A DNA stretch of 64,000 nucleotides from Tubulanus polymorphus (taxonomy: Eukaryota; Nemertea; Palaeonemertea; Tubulaniformes; Tubulanidae). The DNA lies in NCBI RefSeq assembly GCF_964204645.1, contig NC_134025.1, positions 16,582,001-16,646,000 of the forward strand, given 5' to 3'. A program made the translations under genes and the position numbers. Shown one piece after another: positions 23,679 to 34,600 of the stretch (within the stretch, counting starts at the first letter, position 1; each line of letters begins with the position of its first letter). The notes under the pieces were generated by a model. That model was not told the origin of the DNA and searched no databases. It was given only the letters and a program-made list of their open reading frames with translations.

Positions 23679-24550
23679 ATGGAAGGAGGTAAAATATATA
23701 AACATATTCCATACATTGATACACATGAAAATAATGATGGTTTATATTATGTAATACCTTGTAATATAGTTTTGATATTTGATCCTATTTTCAAAATTTA
23801 TAAAACTAAACTAATAGAAATCGATAATAATAAAAGTGGTGTTGTTGATAATTTAAGTAATGTAATTGATAATAATGTAATACCTTCTACATCTAATAAT
23901 GTAATACCTTCTACATCTAATAATGTAATACCTTCTACATCTAATAATGTAATACCTTCTACATCTAATAATGTAATACCTTCTACATCTAATAATGTAA
24001 TACCTTCTACATCTAATAATGAAATAATATTAAATATTAGTGAAAATAGAAATTATTGTGATTATTGTAAAGGCGAATTTTCAAACGCTCCATCAAATTG
24101 GAATAAACATATGAATACAAAGGTACATATAACTAATGTAATAGAACGTGTTGGTTTAAGAGAATTTATATAGAACACCCATTTAGATATGTTACAAAGT
24201 TTGTTTCAAATAAAAAAGTAAATGGTAAAGAATTATATGAAGATTTATTATTAGGTGTTGCTAATAAAGATGAATTAGATTTAACCGATGCTAATAAAAT
24301 ATTAGGATCAAACACTAAGAAAGATGATAATGAAAATATAGTTACAAATAAGCATATTGATAATAAAGATTCTATGAAACATAAAGTAGAAAATAATGAT
24401 AAATTTGATTGGATGAATAAGCATAACAATGAAACAACCAATGATGAAGATACGGTAGAGCATTTGAATAAATTGTTAGGGTTTGATGATGAATTGGAGA
24501 GTGATGATGAAAGTGATTCAGAAAGTAATTATCTAACACTCAAAAAGTAA
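23679..24550 (+). pseudogene. zinc-finger protein with 8-residue repeats, frameshifted
   Basis: The first 164 codons start MEGGKIYKHIPYID and share MEGG...Y.IP with the gene at 62435 in element C. Six NNVIPSTS repeats follow, then a C2H2 finger (CDYCKGEF...H...H). The frame stops at 24173, but another frame continues from about 24170 to 24550 (HPFRYVTKFVSNKK to an acidic tail rich in D, E and S), so a one- or two-base shift is likely. The upstream region (TTTAATAAAAA then TATAATAAATGG) is of the A-rich promoter class. Probably a DNA- or RNA-binding accessory protein; function unknown. Confidence 0.65.
23871..24014. repeat. 24-bp tandem repeat, six copies
   Basis: Six virtually perfect copies of AATAATGTAATACCTTCTAC-ATCT, in frame, coding NNVIPSTS. 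A seventh partial unit changes to AATAATGAA. Copy-number change would keep the frame. Confidence 0.95.
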
Positions 24551-25089
24551 TAAAGGATGAAAATTGTATAAAATAATAGTAAATAAAAAAGGGGGTTTTA
24601 AGTATTACGGTATCTAATAAATATCTAATACATATCTAATACATATTATTTGAAAATACCTAAAATTATATATTTCTTTTAATTTATATTGAAACCTCAG
24701 TAATAATAAATAACCTTTATTATTTTCAAACTTATTCATATATTAGTTGAAAAAATAAAAATAGATTGGTTGAAAGTTGTATAAATAATATTTAACGGGG
24801 TTTTAAGTATTAAGGTATCTAATAGGGTATCTAATACATAGGTAGGTATTAGGGTATATAATAGGGTATCTAATGGGGTATCTAATACATAGGTAGGTAT
24901 TAGGGTATATAATAGGGTATCTAATAGGGTATCTAATACATAGGTATATTTTAAACATTATTTCAATATTCATTTTTGTATGAGTTAGATTTTTAAACAT
25001 TAAAAGTGTGAGTAAAGTGTGATTGAAATAATTCATATTTAAATCATTGAACTTCTAAAATCAATTTAGCAAAAAAATATGTATAATAA
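24551..25089. repeat. non-coding AT-rich region with minisatellite
   Basis: No gene. A 51-bp unit made of GGGTATCTAATACATAGGTA and further GGTATTAGGGTATATAATA segments is repeated about two and a half times at 24811-24950; a simpler TATCTAATA repeat occurs at 24610-24650. Both follow a GGGGTTTTAAGTATTA segment (24594 and 24798). The end, 25004-25045, matches the reverse complement of 475-530 in element D. Confidence 0.8.
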
Positions 25090-25737
25090 ATGGAATCAGA
25101 ACAACCACAAACTATAGATATTACAAATAACACTGGCGTTATAAATATATACTACAAGAAGTGTTCTAAATGTGAATTAGATAAATTAGCTTTAACAGAA
25201 TTCAGTAAGCGTAAGATTAGCAAAGATGGTTTTCAATATTGCTGTAAAACTTGTACTAAACTATATACCAAACAATATCGAGAAGATAATAGAGAAGCTT
25301 ACAATGATTATATGACAGAATATATGAGAGAAAGATATAAAACAGATCTTAATTTTAGATTGAAACAATGCTTAAGATCTAGATTAACACAATTATTCAA
25401 CAAAGAAACACATTCAGAAACACCATCTAATTTATTGGGTTGTACAGATGAATTTCTCAAATCATGGATTATATTTCAATTCGACTATAAAATGAATATA
25501 GGTAATTATGGGGATTATTGCCATATTGATCATGTGTTACCGATATCTAAATTTAACATGAATGATGAACACAATAAAAAACTTATTTGGAATTGGAGAA
25601 ATTTAAGACCTTTAGAAAAGAAGGAAAACATAATTAAATCTAACAAACTAGATATGAAATTATATTTAGATCAACTGGATAAAGCAAACGCATTTGTTGA
25701 ATTATGGAATTCAACACATAATGAACAAGAAAATTAA
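25090..25737 (+). CDS. free-standing HNH endonuclease
   Basis: An intact protein of 215 residues. The N-terminus has a CxxC...CxxC zinc site (KKCSKCE, about 20-26; CCKTC, about 53-57). The middle is rich in Y, R and K (YREDNREAYNDYMTEYMRER), as in NUMOD-associated or giant-virus/phage HNH proteins. The HNH core is at about 150-185: HIDHVLPIS, then N-LRPL, then EN...K. Such enzymes act as homing or accessory nucleases that cut DNA. The A-rich upstream region (GCAAAAAAATATGTATAATA) puts it in the presumed early class. Elements B and C have no counterpart in the window. Intact although almost all neighbours are broken. Confidence 0.8.
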   Translation: MESEQPQTIDITNNTGVINIYYKKCSKCELDKLALTEFSKRKISKDGFQYCCKTCTKLYTKQYREDNREAYNDYMTEYMRERYKTDLNFRLKQCLRSRLTQLFNKETHSETPSNLLGCTDEFLKSWIIFQFDYKMNIGNYGDYCHIDHVLPISKFNMNDEHNKKLIWNWRNLRPLEKKENIIKSNKLDMKLYLDQLDKANAFVELWNSTHNEQEN

Positions 25738-27742
25738 TTTTAGAAAATTATTTGACGCCTGCGAAAAAAATGTAGAATTTCTGGGCTAAGCTAATGTGGA
25801 ATTGCAAATTTGAAATCGAAGTTTTAAGAAATTTGGGGAATGATGAGATTTGGCGACTGGGTAGATGATACAGGTCTTCGACTCTAGTAGTAGTTTAGAT
25901 TTTTTTAAATGAAAATTCTCAATAATTGATCGCGAACTTGCGACCGACTTCATTTACTTATGCCTCTAAGCTGGTCTGCAACTTCATAGCCTCCATGGTT
26001 GAAGAGAGAGCTCTTCTGATGTCTGCTTCATCATGACTTCGAGCATATCGTGTGGCCTAGCCAGCCGGCCCGGGCCACGGGTTTGGCTGTCACTCGATAT
26101 CCTAGAGTTGAGTCTGGGTGGGTTGAGGTAGACATTGTCATTTAAAATAACATGCTTATGTTGTTCTGTATGAATTACCCGTGTGTCATGTATGTTGTAT
26201 TAATTTATTTTAAAATTTGTATTTATTGAATTTGGGAATTTTATCCCGGAATTTCAATGTAATAAGGATCAATAAAGAATTGAATTGAATTGTCAGCTAA
26301 TTCACATGCCATCAGAGGACGCGGAGCCGTATATGACAGCTATGCTATTATAAATTGCTAATCTCACGAAACCTGCATACTCCTAATATCAAACATATTT
26401 TCTAAAACGTTTGAATATTGAAATTATATGTTTAAACATTTTCATATTGACCGCTTGTAGCCGCTGATGAAATTCACGCCGGCCCTACACACATCGTAGA
26501 TAGCTTCGTCATTCCACCAGCATGCCCACGTCAGGGTCTGACTTTTATATCAGACTTCCAAATCGTGTATACATCCGCCATTTAACCGAATAATCCGATT
26601 TACTTATCATTTCTATTTATGCCTGCCGCTTCTGATATAATCATACATCCTTCACTATTACAATACGTCTTCTAATGATATTCAATGCAATATAACATTT
26701 CGACGTTCAAATATAGGTCATTATATAATCACAGGAAGCCATTCTACATCTATGTCAATAATATTTTGCCAGATAGCTTGTTTGTGTACACATAGACCTG
26801 TGACGTTTTGCACATCGATTTACGGCTGTCGTTTGTAAAATGACGCTGAATGGTTAACATTGTTTAGGTTTCATAATGGTAACGTTTTATAAGGCATCAA
26901 AAAATACGTTGAAGCTTAAGCGCTTAGAAAACCGGTTACTCTCGATCTATGTCAAACTGCCTATATGTAATTGTATTAGCTCTTTGCATCTGTCGCACGT
27001 TATATTCAGTTGAATGGGGTGTATCTCATTTGAATATTGATCGAATGTGCTATTTCAGTTGAAAAGGATTAATCAATTACATTACAAAGGAACATCTGTT
27101 GCTCAGGCAGTGTTTAGCTAGTGAATAACTGGCAGTTATATATAAGCGCGCAGCACATAAGCATAGGAACGCATAGAATATTCTCTCTATAAACACAATT
27201 TTAGGAGTTTACAGTTATAAATGTAAGTACTGTTTTTGTTGTTATTAAGCGCCGGGAAACGTTAAACATGTAAAACTTACCCTGGTAAGATGCGCCACAA
27301 ATGACCATGTTTAAGTGCTGCAATCAATATTTTACAAGTACGACTTCAAGTTAGTTTTATTCTACGTTAGATATTTATCTTTTAGATAACAAAATGAAGA
27401 CCATTGAAGCAAGAAAGTGAAGATGGATGGATGTGGAATCAGAAATTATGGATATTTCAACTCATGAGACTGTAGCAGTTTAGCCATACTGTATAGGCTT
27501 TCAATGCATTACGTTTTTTCGAAAATTTCAATTGCGTCATTAAGCTGTTGTTAATGACACACAGTGACAGATATTGTATTGTACTTTATTGATTCCTGCA
27601 TTCCACGCATAACTTGCCGGGCCTCAGACGCCCGGTGAGGAATGTGGAAATCGATAATGATTGTAGAATAAAATATATGTGTTTATGAAATAGTATTTCC
27701 ACCAGTCGTTTCTTTGAATTTATTTTCAGTTTGAGGATTTAT
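25738..27742. other. unrelated DNA inside element A
   Basis: Composition becomes GC-richer and no Polinton genes are visible. No long reading frame. It contains a probable LINE 3' tail (25960-26292); a TATA-like TTATATATAAG at 27136-27146, followed ~75 bases later by AAATGTAAGT, which resembles a first-exon splice donor; and a CCGGGC...GCCCGG hairpin at about 27617-27635. It could be an insertion into element A or host DNA between two rearranged pieces. No target duplication was found. Confidence 0.5.
25960..26292 (+). repeat. probable non-LTR retrotransposon 3' end
   Basis: A non-coding stretch ends in AATAAAGAATTGAATTGAAT (26271-26290), i.e. a short tandem tail directly after an AATAAA-like signal. 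This is typical of 3' ends of CR1/RTE-like LINEs. No reverse transcriptase frame is present, so it would be a 5'-truncated copy. Confidence 0.35.
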
Positions 27743-27820
27743 TATCGAGAATCCGAAATGACTTATCTGGACAGTTATAATTACTGCTCCTAATAGATAA
27801 ACAATAGTAGTGAGATATTA
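27743..27820. other. conserved non-coding block shared with element B
   Basis: About 78 bases match the reverse complement of 47498-47570 with few mismatches, including GAATCCGAAATGACTTATCT and the end GTAGTGAGATATT. It marks the return of element DNA after the unrelated segment. Confidence 0.7.
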
Positions 27821-28064
27821 AATCCTAATTCAAATAAAAAGTATTTAAAAAACAATAACTTCAACTAGCTAGTGAATTCTATTATATTTTTAATATTTTC
27901 TTTTGGTAATTCTAATTGACATTAGATTGAATAGATTTTGAATAGATTTGAATAGAAATTCTTTAACTTTAACTAACCTAGTCAATTTAGTATTAACCCA
28001 AAGAGATACTGGTATCATTTTATAATACTTATAATATTTTTCTTATTAAATTTCTCTAATATAA

Positions 28065-28665
28065 ATGTCACAGAAATCGAGTAAGAATAGTATTAATATT
28101 GAAAAAACATTAGATGATTTGGGCATAAGTGATAATAAGGATACAGTTGTTTCTAATTCTATTCAAGTTAATAACAATATTGATTATGAATACTATTTAT
28201 ATTGTAAGCACCATCTAGAATTATTAATTGCTGGCGGGAAATCTAAAGAGTTTCTAACTAAGATAATAACTTTTCAAGAATTAGATGCTATGAAACCAGA
28301 TAAAGTAATAAAATATTTTAAGATTTATGAAGAAGCTAGATTAGCTAGAATAAATGATTATTTCAGATGGTATTGTGAAATGTTATTCTTAGTTATGTAA
28401 CCGGTTAATATCAATTGATGATGAAAATAAATTATATACTGATTTGAAAAATGACTACTTAGTTATGACTGAATTACAAAAATGGGTTGGATATGCTTCA
28501 TTCCAATTAGGATCGGTTATGACATTAATTTCTACTGGTGTCATAACATTTTCGAATATCAAGCCTATGGAATATAAATCAGGTAAGAACGAAACAGATG
28601 TACTACAACCAAACGGCGAAACAGAAAATGAATCAGAACAAAAATTAACTAAAATAAATGAGTGA
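28065..28665 (+). pseudogene. ~200-aa conserved protein, frameshifted (element A)
   Basis: Homologue of 46560-47165. The first 111 codons (IEKTLDDLGI, YEYYLYCKHHLE) run to a stop at 28400. The segment LKNDYLVMTELQKWVGY...GSVMTLISTGVITFSNI resumes at 28444. The altered region around 28355-28400 explains the break. Function unknown, with a hydrophobic C-terminal segment. Confidence 0.8.
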
Positions 28666-29007
28666 TAGCGTTAAGAAAAAGGCTAGATCTGAAAAACAAA
28701 TTAAATGGGCAAGAGAATTAGGTAAAAGATCTGCAGAATTAAAAAAAAAGCTAAGAAAAAGAAATTAACTGATATTAATGAATCACAGAAATTATCTGAT
28801 ATTGATTCAAATAATAATCCATCTGATTCTTCTAATAGTGGAAGAAATAATTACTTATATATTACAATTGGGTTAATCACAATTATTATATTATCCGGTG
28901 TAATATATAAATATAAGTATAAATCTGATTATAACAATAATGATTCCAATGATAATAAACCTATCATACCAGAAAATAAGTCAAATCATAAAGTCATTGA
29001 AACTTAA
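28658..29007 (+). pseudogene. small single-pass membrane protein, frameshifted (element A)
   Basis: Homologue of 47098-47466. Starts AAATGAGTGATAGC inside the end of the preceding gene. A basic segment with QIKWARELGKRS is followed by a shift in an A run at 28741-28749. The transmembrane stretch YLYITIGLITIIILSGVIY and the polar tail follow in another frame to 29007. Confidence 0.75.
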
Positions 29008-29037
29008 TCTAAATTATTATTAATGGATTAAAATAAG

Positions 29038-30122
29038 ATGAAAAAAGAACAATATTTAAGAGATTTATATTACAACCCAGAAAGTGAAGTATCATATTCT
29101 AGCGTTTCCGAATTATGGAATAAAATTAAATCTGATAAAGAAAATGGTAATATAAAATATAGTGAATTAAAATCATGGTTACAAAATCAACCAACATATC
29201 AAATCCATAAGAAAATGGATAAAACTTATTTAAAAAGAAAATGAATGGTTTCATATATTGATCAACAATGGCAAGCAGATTTAATTGACATGAAGAACTT
29301 AGAAGAATATAACAAATTATATTTCTGGATATTAAATGTTATAGATATATTCAGTAGATACGCATGGTCAATTCCAATCAAAAATAAAACTGGTATAGAA
29401 GTAACAAATGCTTTTAAATCAATATATAAAGAAGCTATTCTAGATAAGATACAATTTGATGAAGGTAAGGAATTTTATAACAAACATTTCAAAAAACTAT
29501 TATCTGATAACGATGTAGATTATTTTTCAACACACTCAGATAAAAAAGCATCTACTATAGAAAGATTTAATAAAACATTGAAAAATAGAATGTGGAAATA
29601 TTTTACTGCTAATGAAACATATAAATATATCGATGTATTAGATGATTTAGTGAAAGGTTATAATAATTCTAAACATTCAAGTATTGGTATGAAACCTATA
29701 CAAGCTAGAAAAGAAGATAATTCGGAAATAGTTTGGAATAATTTATATGGAGCATTTGTTACACATGATTTTGGAGAACCTAAATTTAAAATTGGACAAC
29801 ACGTTAGAATATCTAAATATAGAAAAACATTTTATAAAGGTTATACCCCTAATTTTACAGAAGAAATATTTAAGATTAAAAAGATAATATTAACTAAACC
29901 ATTTGTTCATAAATTAGAAGATCTAAAAGATGAAGAAATATTAGGTTATCTCTATTAACAAGAATTATCACTTGTACCAAATCCAGATGAAATAGAATAC
30001 AAAATAGAAAAAGTATTGAAAACAAAATCTCTTAAAGGAAAAAAGTATTCTTTGGTGAAATATAAAGGATACGAGAGATAAATTTAATGAAGGGATTTTA
30101 TCTAGTAAAATTAAAAGAATAA
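29038..30122 (+). pseudogene. Polinton integrase, broken (element A)
   Basis: Retrovirus-like integrase homologous to 44539-45666. Core residues remain: D in QQWQADLIDMK, D in IQFDEGKEF, E in STIERFNKTLKNR. Breaks: in-frame TGA at 29242-29244, TAA at 29956-29958, and a frameshift in the C-terminal chromodomain-like region (YSLVKYKGYE) near 30070. Inactive. Confidence 0.9.
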
Positions 30123-30738
30123 ATGAATAAAAATTTATTTATATTTGAACCGCATAATATGTTAATAACTGGGGTAACAAACTGTGGTAAAACACATTTC
30201 ATATTAGATTTGTTAGAAACTATTTATAAGAATCATTTCGATAATATAATATTATTCTGTCCTACTTATGAAATGAATAAAACATATAATAGAGATATAG
30301 TTAAGATAAAAAAGTTTATTATATAAGATCCTAAAACAGTAAAAGAAAATTTAGATAATTGTATAAAAATAGCAATTGATACTTATAAAGGATCAAATAC
30401 ATTATTCATTATAGATGATTACGCAAATTTACATGATTCAAAAGTTAGAGAAAGTCAGTTATGTTATCTAGCTTTCTCTGGGAGACATTTTGGGATAACA
30501 ACATGGGTTCTAAATCAAAAATATAATTCAATTGTTAAAGACTTTAGGGATAATATAAGATTTCTAGTTTTATTTTATTACAAAGATAAAAAATCTATGC
30601 AACAATCATTGGAAGAAAATCAAATTATACCTACTGAATTACATGATGAATATATGAATAAATTAAAGAATAATTAATAAAGGTTCAAAATTATTACTGA
30701 GACTACAATTTCCATATGAATATAAATTTATAAAATAA
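30123..30738 (+). pseudogene. Polinton packaging ATPase, broken (element A)
   Basis: Homologue of 45667-46275. Walker A (GVTNCGKTHF) is intact. An in-frame TAA near 30324 interrupts it after FII; the Walker B region (TLFIIDD) follows in the same frame. A further break lies near 30675. It directly follows the integrase, as in element B. Confidence 0.9.
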
Positions 30739-30825
30739 CTATTTATATATCTATATATCTATTCCATAAGAGCTCGTACTCTCGTACTCTGGCTTGAAAG
30801 CCTACTTTTCTAATTACTTATATAC

Positions 30826-31010
30826 GTTATTCATTTATATTCTATTCATGTATATGAATATTTTAAGAGTAATAGGGAATAAGTTGTTTCATATCAAAGG
30901 TTGAAGGGGCGAGTGAGTAAAAAATAAAAAATAAATTCGAGTGTGCGAGAATTTATTTTTTAAATTCGACCCTTCGACCTTTGGTATGAAACAACTTCTT
31001 CCCTATTACT
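30826..31010. repeat. right TIR of element A with foldback structure
   Basis: A 185-bp terminal repeat, inverted relative to 6449-6584. Within it, an inner arm (30868-30912, AGTAATAGGGAATAAGTTGT...) and an outer arm (30966-31010, ending CTTCCCTATTACT) are inverted copies around an AAATAAATTCGAGTGTGCGA core, so the end can fold back on itself. Read from the end inward it has two direct GGTCGA-type repeats (AAAGGTCGAAGGGTCGA). The bases outside are GATGTG. Confidence 0.8.
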
Positions 31011-31592
31011 GATGTGTTGGAAGGTGTTGAAAAATTTATCTAATAAGCGTAAGTCATTTATTTATCCTTCACTTCACGAAGTTCACATACAACCCGCAAT
31101 GGCGCTATTGATGATTTTATCTCTGACTATTAACACATGCACGCGTGTGCGCTAGTACATGTTAGCCCATACAGAGTGTTTCATAAAAAAGATACCCTCG
31201 GAGAATTCTCCACAACTCCGGTTGAAGTCATGTGGGAAGCTAATTTTCTAGGAGATTGAGCATGACTGAACACCAACTTGCGCAAAGCTGACCACAAGTG
31301 AAAGTGGAATCAACTTGTAACGGGCCTAAAAATCATTGCGCAGCAACGCCGACCACGATTTTTTAGTGGTTCGACTTGCACTCCATATTCCCACTTTTCT
31401 CCGTTATTTGACATAAGATAGCTCTGTCACTTGCTCAGGTAGTCTTAAATTTGTTGCGTTTTCCAGAGTTTGTGTAAAAGAAAGAATGAATTTTTTTCTG
31501 AAAGGAGAAATTGAAGGATTTCTGTAAAATAATAATTATATTCCCGCCTGATGTCATATCGGGATATCCCTTGACTTTTGCGCACCGATATG
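31011..31592. other. spacer between elements A and B
   Basis: 582 bases of host-like DNA. No reading frame, RNA gene or repeat could be supported. Confidence 0.7.
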
Positions 31593-31598
31593 GCTGTG

Positions 31599-31688
31599 AG
31601 TAATTAGAAGATGGCGTTTTCATACCAGAGGGCGAGAGGGCGAGACACCACTCATCACCACAAGTAATTTTTTTCCCTAATAAATGGG
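31599..31688. repeat. left TIR of element B
   Basis: A 90-bp perfect inverted copy of 47925-48014. From the end inward: AGTAATTAGAAG, TTTTCATACCAGAGGGCGAG, AGGGCGAG again, then AAGTAATTTTTTTCCCTAAT and AAATGGG. The ATG of the polymerase reading frame (31684) lies inside it. Confidence 0.97.
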
Positions 31689-34600
31689 GGAGAATGAACA
31701 CCAACTAGAAAACAATAATGTCAATAAAAATCAATATTATTGTCAATATTGTAAAAAATACATCGATACATCTCATAAAACACGACATGAAAAAACTGCA
31801 AATCATATAAAAAAATGTAATAGATTTTGAAACTCCAGAAAATTCCAATGAAAGAAAAGAAAGATTAGAAAATATGAATGTGGATGAAATAAAATGTGAA
31901 GTTTGTAATGAATTTATAGTAAAAAGGAATTATAATAGACATCTCGAATCACAAAAACATTATAAAAATTTAAATAAAAATGTTTTAGAATTAGAATATT
32001 TTGATAATAAACCTCAACAAGTAAAAGAATCAACTAAATCCATTTCAAATAAACCTTACATGGAAAATGTTAGAAATTATATTGATTCACTAGAAATAAA
32101 AGATACAATTGAAATCTTAGAAACATTACATAGTAAAATTGGTCCTGCAGCTATTATATTTAGATTTTTTAAAGGTACAACAATAGAAGATTATAGTAAA
32201 TTTAATAAAATAATAGAAAAAATACTAGATTTGATAACAGATGTTGAATATCCAAAAATTAGTATTTCTGGGAAAGTAAGTTTTATAAAGTCAGAAGAAA
32301 AAATGAATTATAATATTCAAACACACTCTGAAGAAATAATTTCAAAAACACAAATAAAAGAGAAGTTAGAAAAAATATTAAATGAATTTAAACGTCATAT
32401 TGAAGAAAGATATTTTGAGGGTTCTGGCTTAACATTGAATGAAATTATATATTTAGATTTAAATGTTTATAATACAAAAAGAAATAAAACATCAAAAAGT
32501 AATAAAATGTTTAAAAATGATTCAAACTTTATAACAGAAAAAGATATGAAAGCATCAAGTTATATCAAATTACCGTTTACAACAAAAGCAGTAATAAATG
32601 TTCAAAATGAAGATAATAAATGTTTTCTATGGTCAATTATTAGTTGTTTACACCAAACAGAAGATATGACGCATAGTTTTAGAATAACAAATTACCGGAA
32701 ATATGAAACATTATATAAAATTGATCAATATCCAGTAACTATAAAAATGATTCCTAAAATAGAAAAAATTAATAATTTAAAAATAAATGTATTCGGATTA
32801 ATGCAATTACCAAAGACAAAAGGTGAAAATATTAAAGATTATACATTGGAAGCTTTATATTTAACAGAATATTATGATGATGAAAATGCTATAGATTTGT
32901 TATATTACAAAAAAGATGAAAATGAACATTATATGTGGTTAAAACAAATTGATTTATTCTTTAGAACAGAAAGTGATTTTAACAGCCATAAAATTTATCT
33001 ATGTAGAAAATGTTTATCTAAATAGAACTGAGTTTAGAACTGAGAATACATTATTAAAACATAAAGAATTATGTGATAATAAAGATTTTTGTAAATTAAT
33101 AATGCCAACAGAAAAAGATTATAAATTGAAATTTACTAATCATAAATTTAAAAATATTGTTCCATTTTTATTTATGGGGATTTTGAATCGTTGAATAAAG
33201 AATTAACTGATCAAGATAGAAAAGAAATATATAACAAAAAGCAATTATTAAAATCAATGGATAAAGGAAATGAATTAAATGAAGACGCAATACAAGACCC
33301 ACCAATTATAAATACAATTAAAGTTCATCAAAGAGCTGCTGCTTATGGAATTTACATCAAATCAAATTATCCCGAATTATATGAAAGTCAATATATTTCT
33401 TTTAGAGGTGAAAATGTAGTTAATGATTTTTGTGATAAAATGATTGAATTAGAAAGTGATTTTACAAAATTATTAAACAAAAATAAAAGAATAGTTATGA
33501 CAAAAGAAGATGAAATTGATTTTAATTATGCAACTCATTGTTGTTATTGTGAAAAACGTTTTTATTCATTTGATAAAAGAGTTAGAGATCATGATCATTT
33601 GAATTCAAAATATCGTGGAGCTGCTCATGAAGATTGCAATTTACAAGCTAAGAAAGTTAATTTCGTACCAATATTATTTCATAATTTATCAGGCTATGAT
33701 ACCCATCTATTTATAAAACAATTATCGGGAAAATTGGGCGCAATTAATCAAGAAATAGAAGAATATAATGCTATGAATGGTGTAAATGTAAGAAAATATG
33801 ATTTTAAACTATTAGCTAAAACATCTGAAAATTATATTTCATTTCAATTTGGTTGCATTAGATTTTTAGATTCTTATAGATTTCTAGCAAGTTCATTAGA
33901 TAATTTATCAAAAAGTTTAGTTGATAATGATTTTGTTATGACTCGATATTATTATCCAAATGAACAAGATTTTAAATTATTGAGATATAAAGGCGCAATT
34001 CCTTATTCATTTTATAAAACACATGATGATTTTAATGTAACAGAATTATTAAAAGATCAATTTTATGATCAATTAAAAGAGGAGTATGTGAAAGATGAAG
34101 TGTTTAATAGAACATTAAATATTTGGAACCATTTTAAGATGAAAAATCATGGTGAATTAGTTGATTTATATTTAAAATCAGATGTTATGATATTGGCTGA
34201 CATATTTGAAAAATTTAGAGAAGTTAATTTGAATCATTTTAATGTTGATCCTTGTTATTGTTATTCTAGTCCTGGTTTAACCTGGCAATGTGGTTTAAAA
34301 TATACAAATGTAGAATTAGATTTATTAAAAGAACCAGATATGGTTTTATTATTTGAAAAATCAATTAGAGGTGGAATTAGTGGTGTTATGGGAGATAGGT
34401 ATTTTAAAGCAAATGATGAATATAAATTATTATATATTGACGCCAATAATTTATATGGTTGGGCAATGATGCAACCTCAACCATATAAAAATTTTATATT
34501 AACAGAAGTTGAAAATGGTGATAAAACTGATTGGGAAAGCGCAATTATTAGTTTAAAAGATGAAGCACCAATTGGTTATTTCTTTGTAGTTGATTTAGAA

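Larger units (their letters stand above)
6449..31010 (+). mobile_element. element A, degraded Maverick/Polinton
   Basis: Collinear with element C from polymerase to capsid gene, then carries integrase and ATPase near its right end. The two ends share an inverted repeat (6449-6584 and 30826-31010). The left copy lacks the outer ~45 bases, so this end was truncated. Almost every gene is broken. It is interrupted by a BEL/Pao element (9748-16614) and holds about 2 kb of unrelated DNA (25738-27742). The part from 27743 could come from the same element or from a second, rearranged copy. Confidence 0.8.

Noticed and set aside
23871-24014. CRISPR array
   Set aside because: The 24-bp repeats are directly adjacent without spacers, in frame within a gene of a eukaryotic element.
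24803-25036. 77-codon reverse frame with YPIRYPI repeats
   Set aside because: Translation of the minisatellite; no evidence of a gene.
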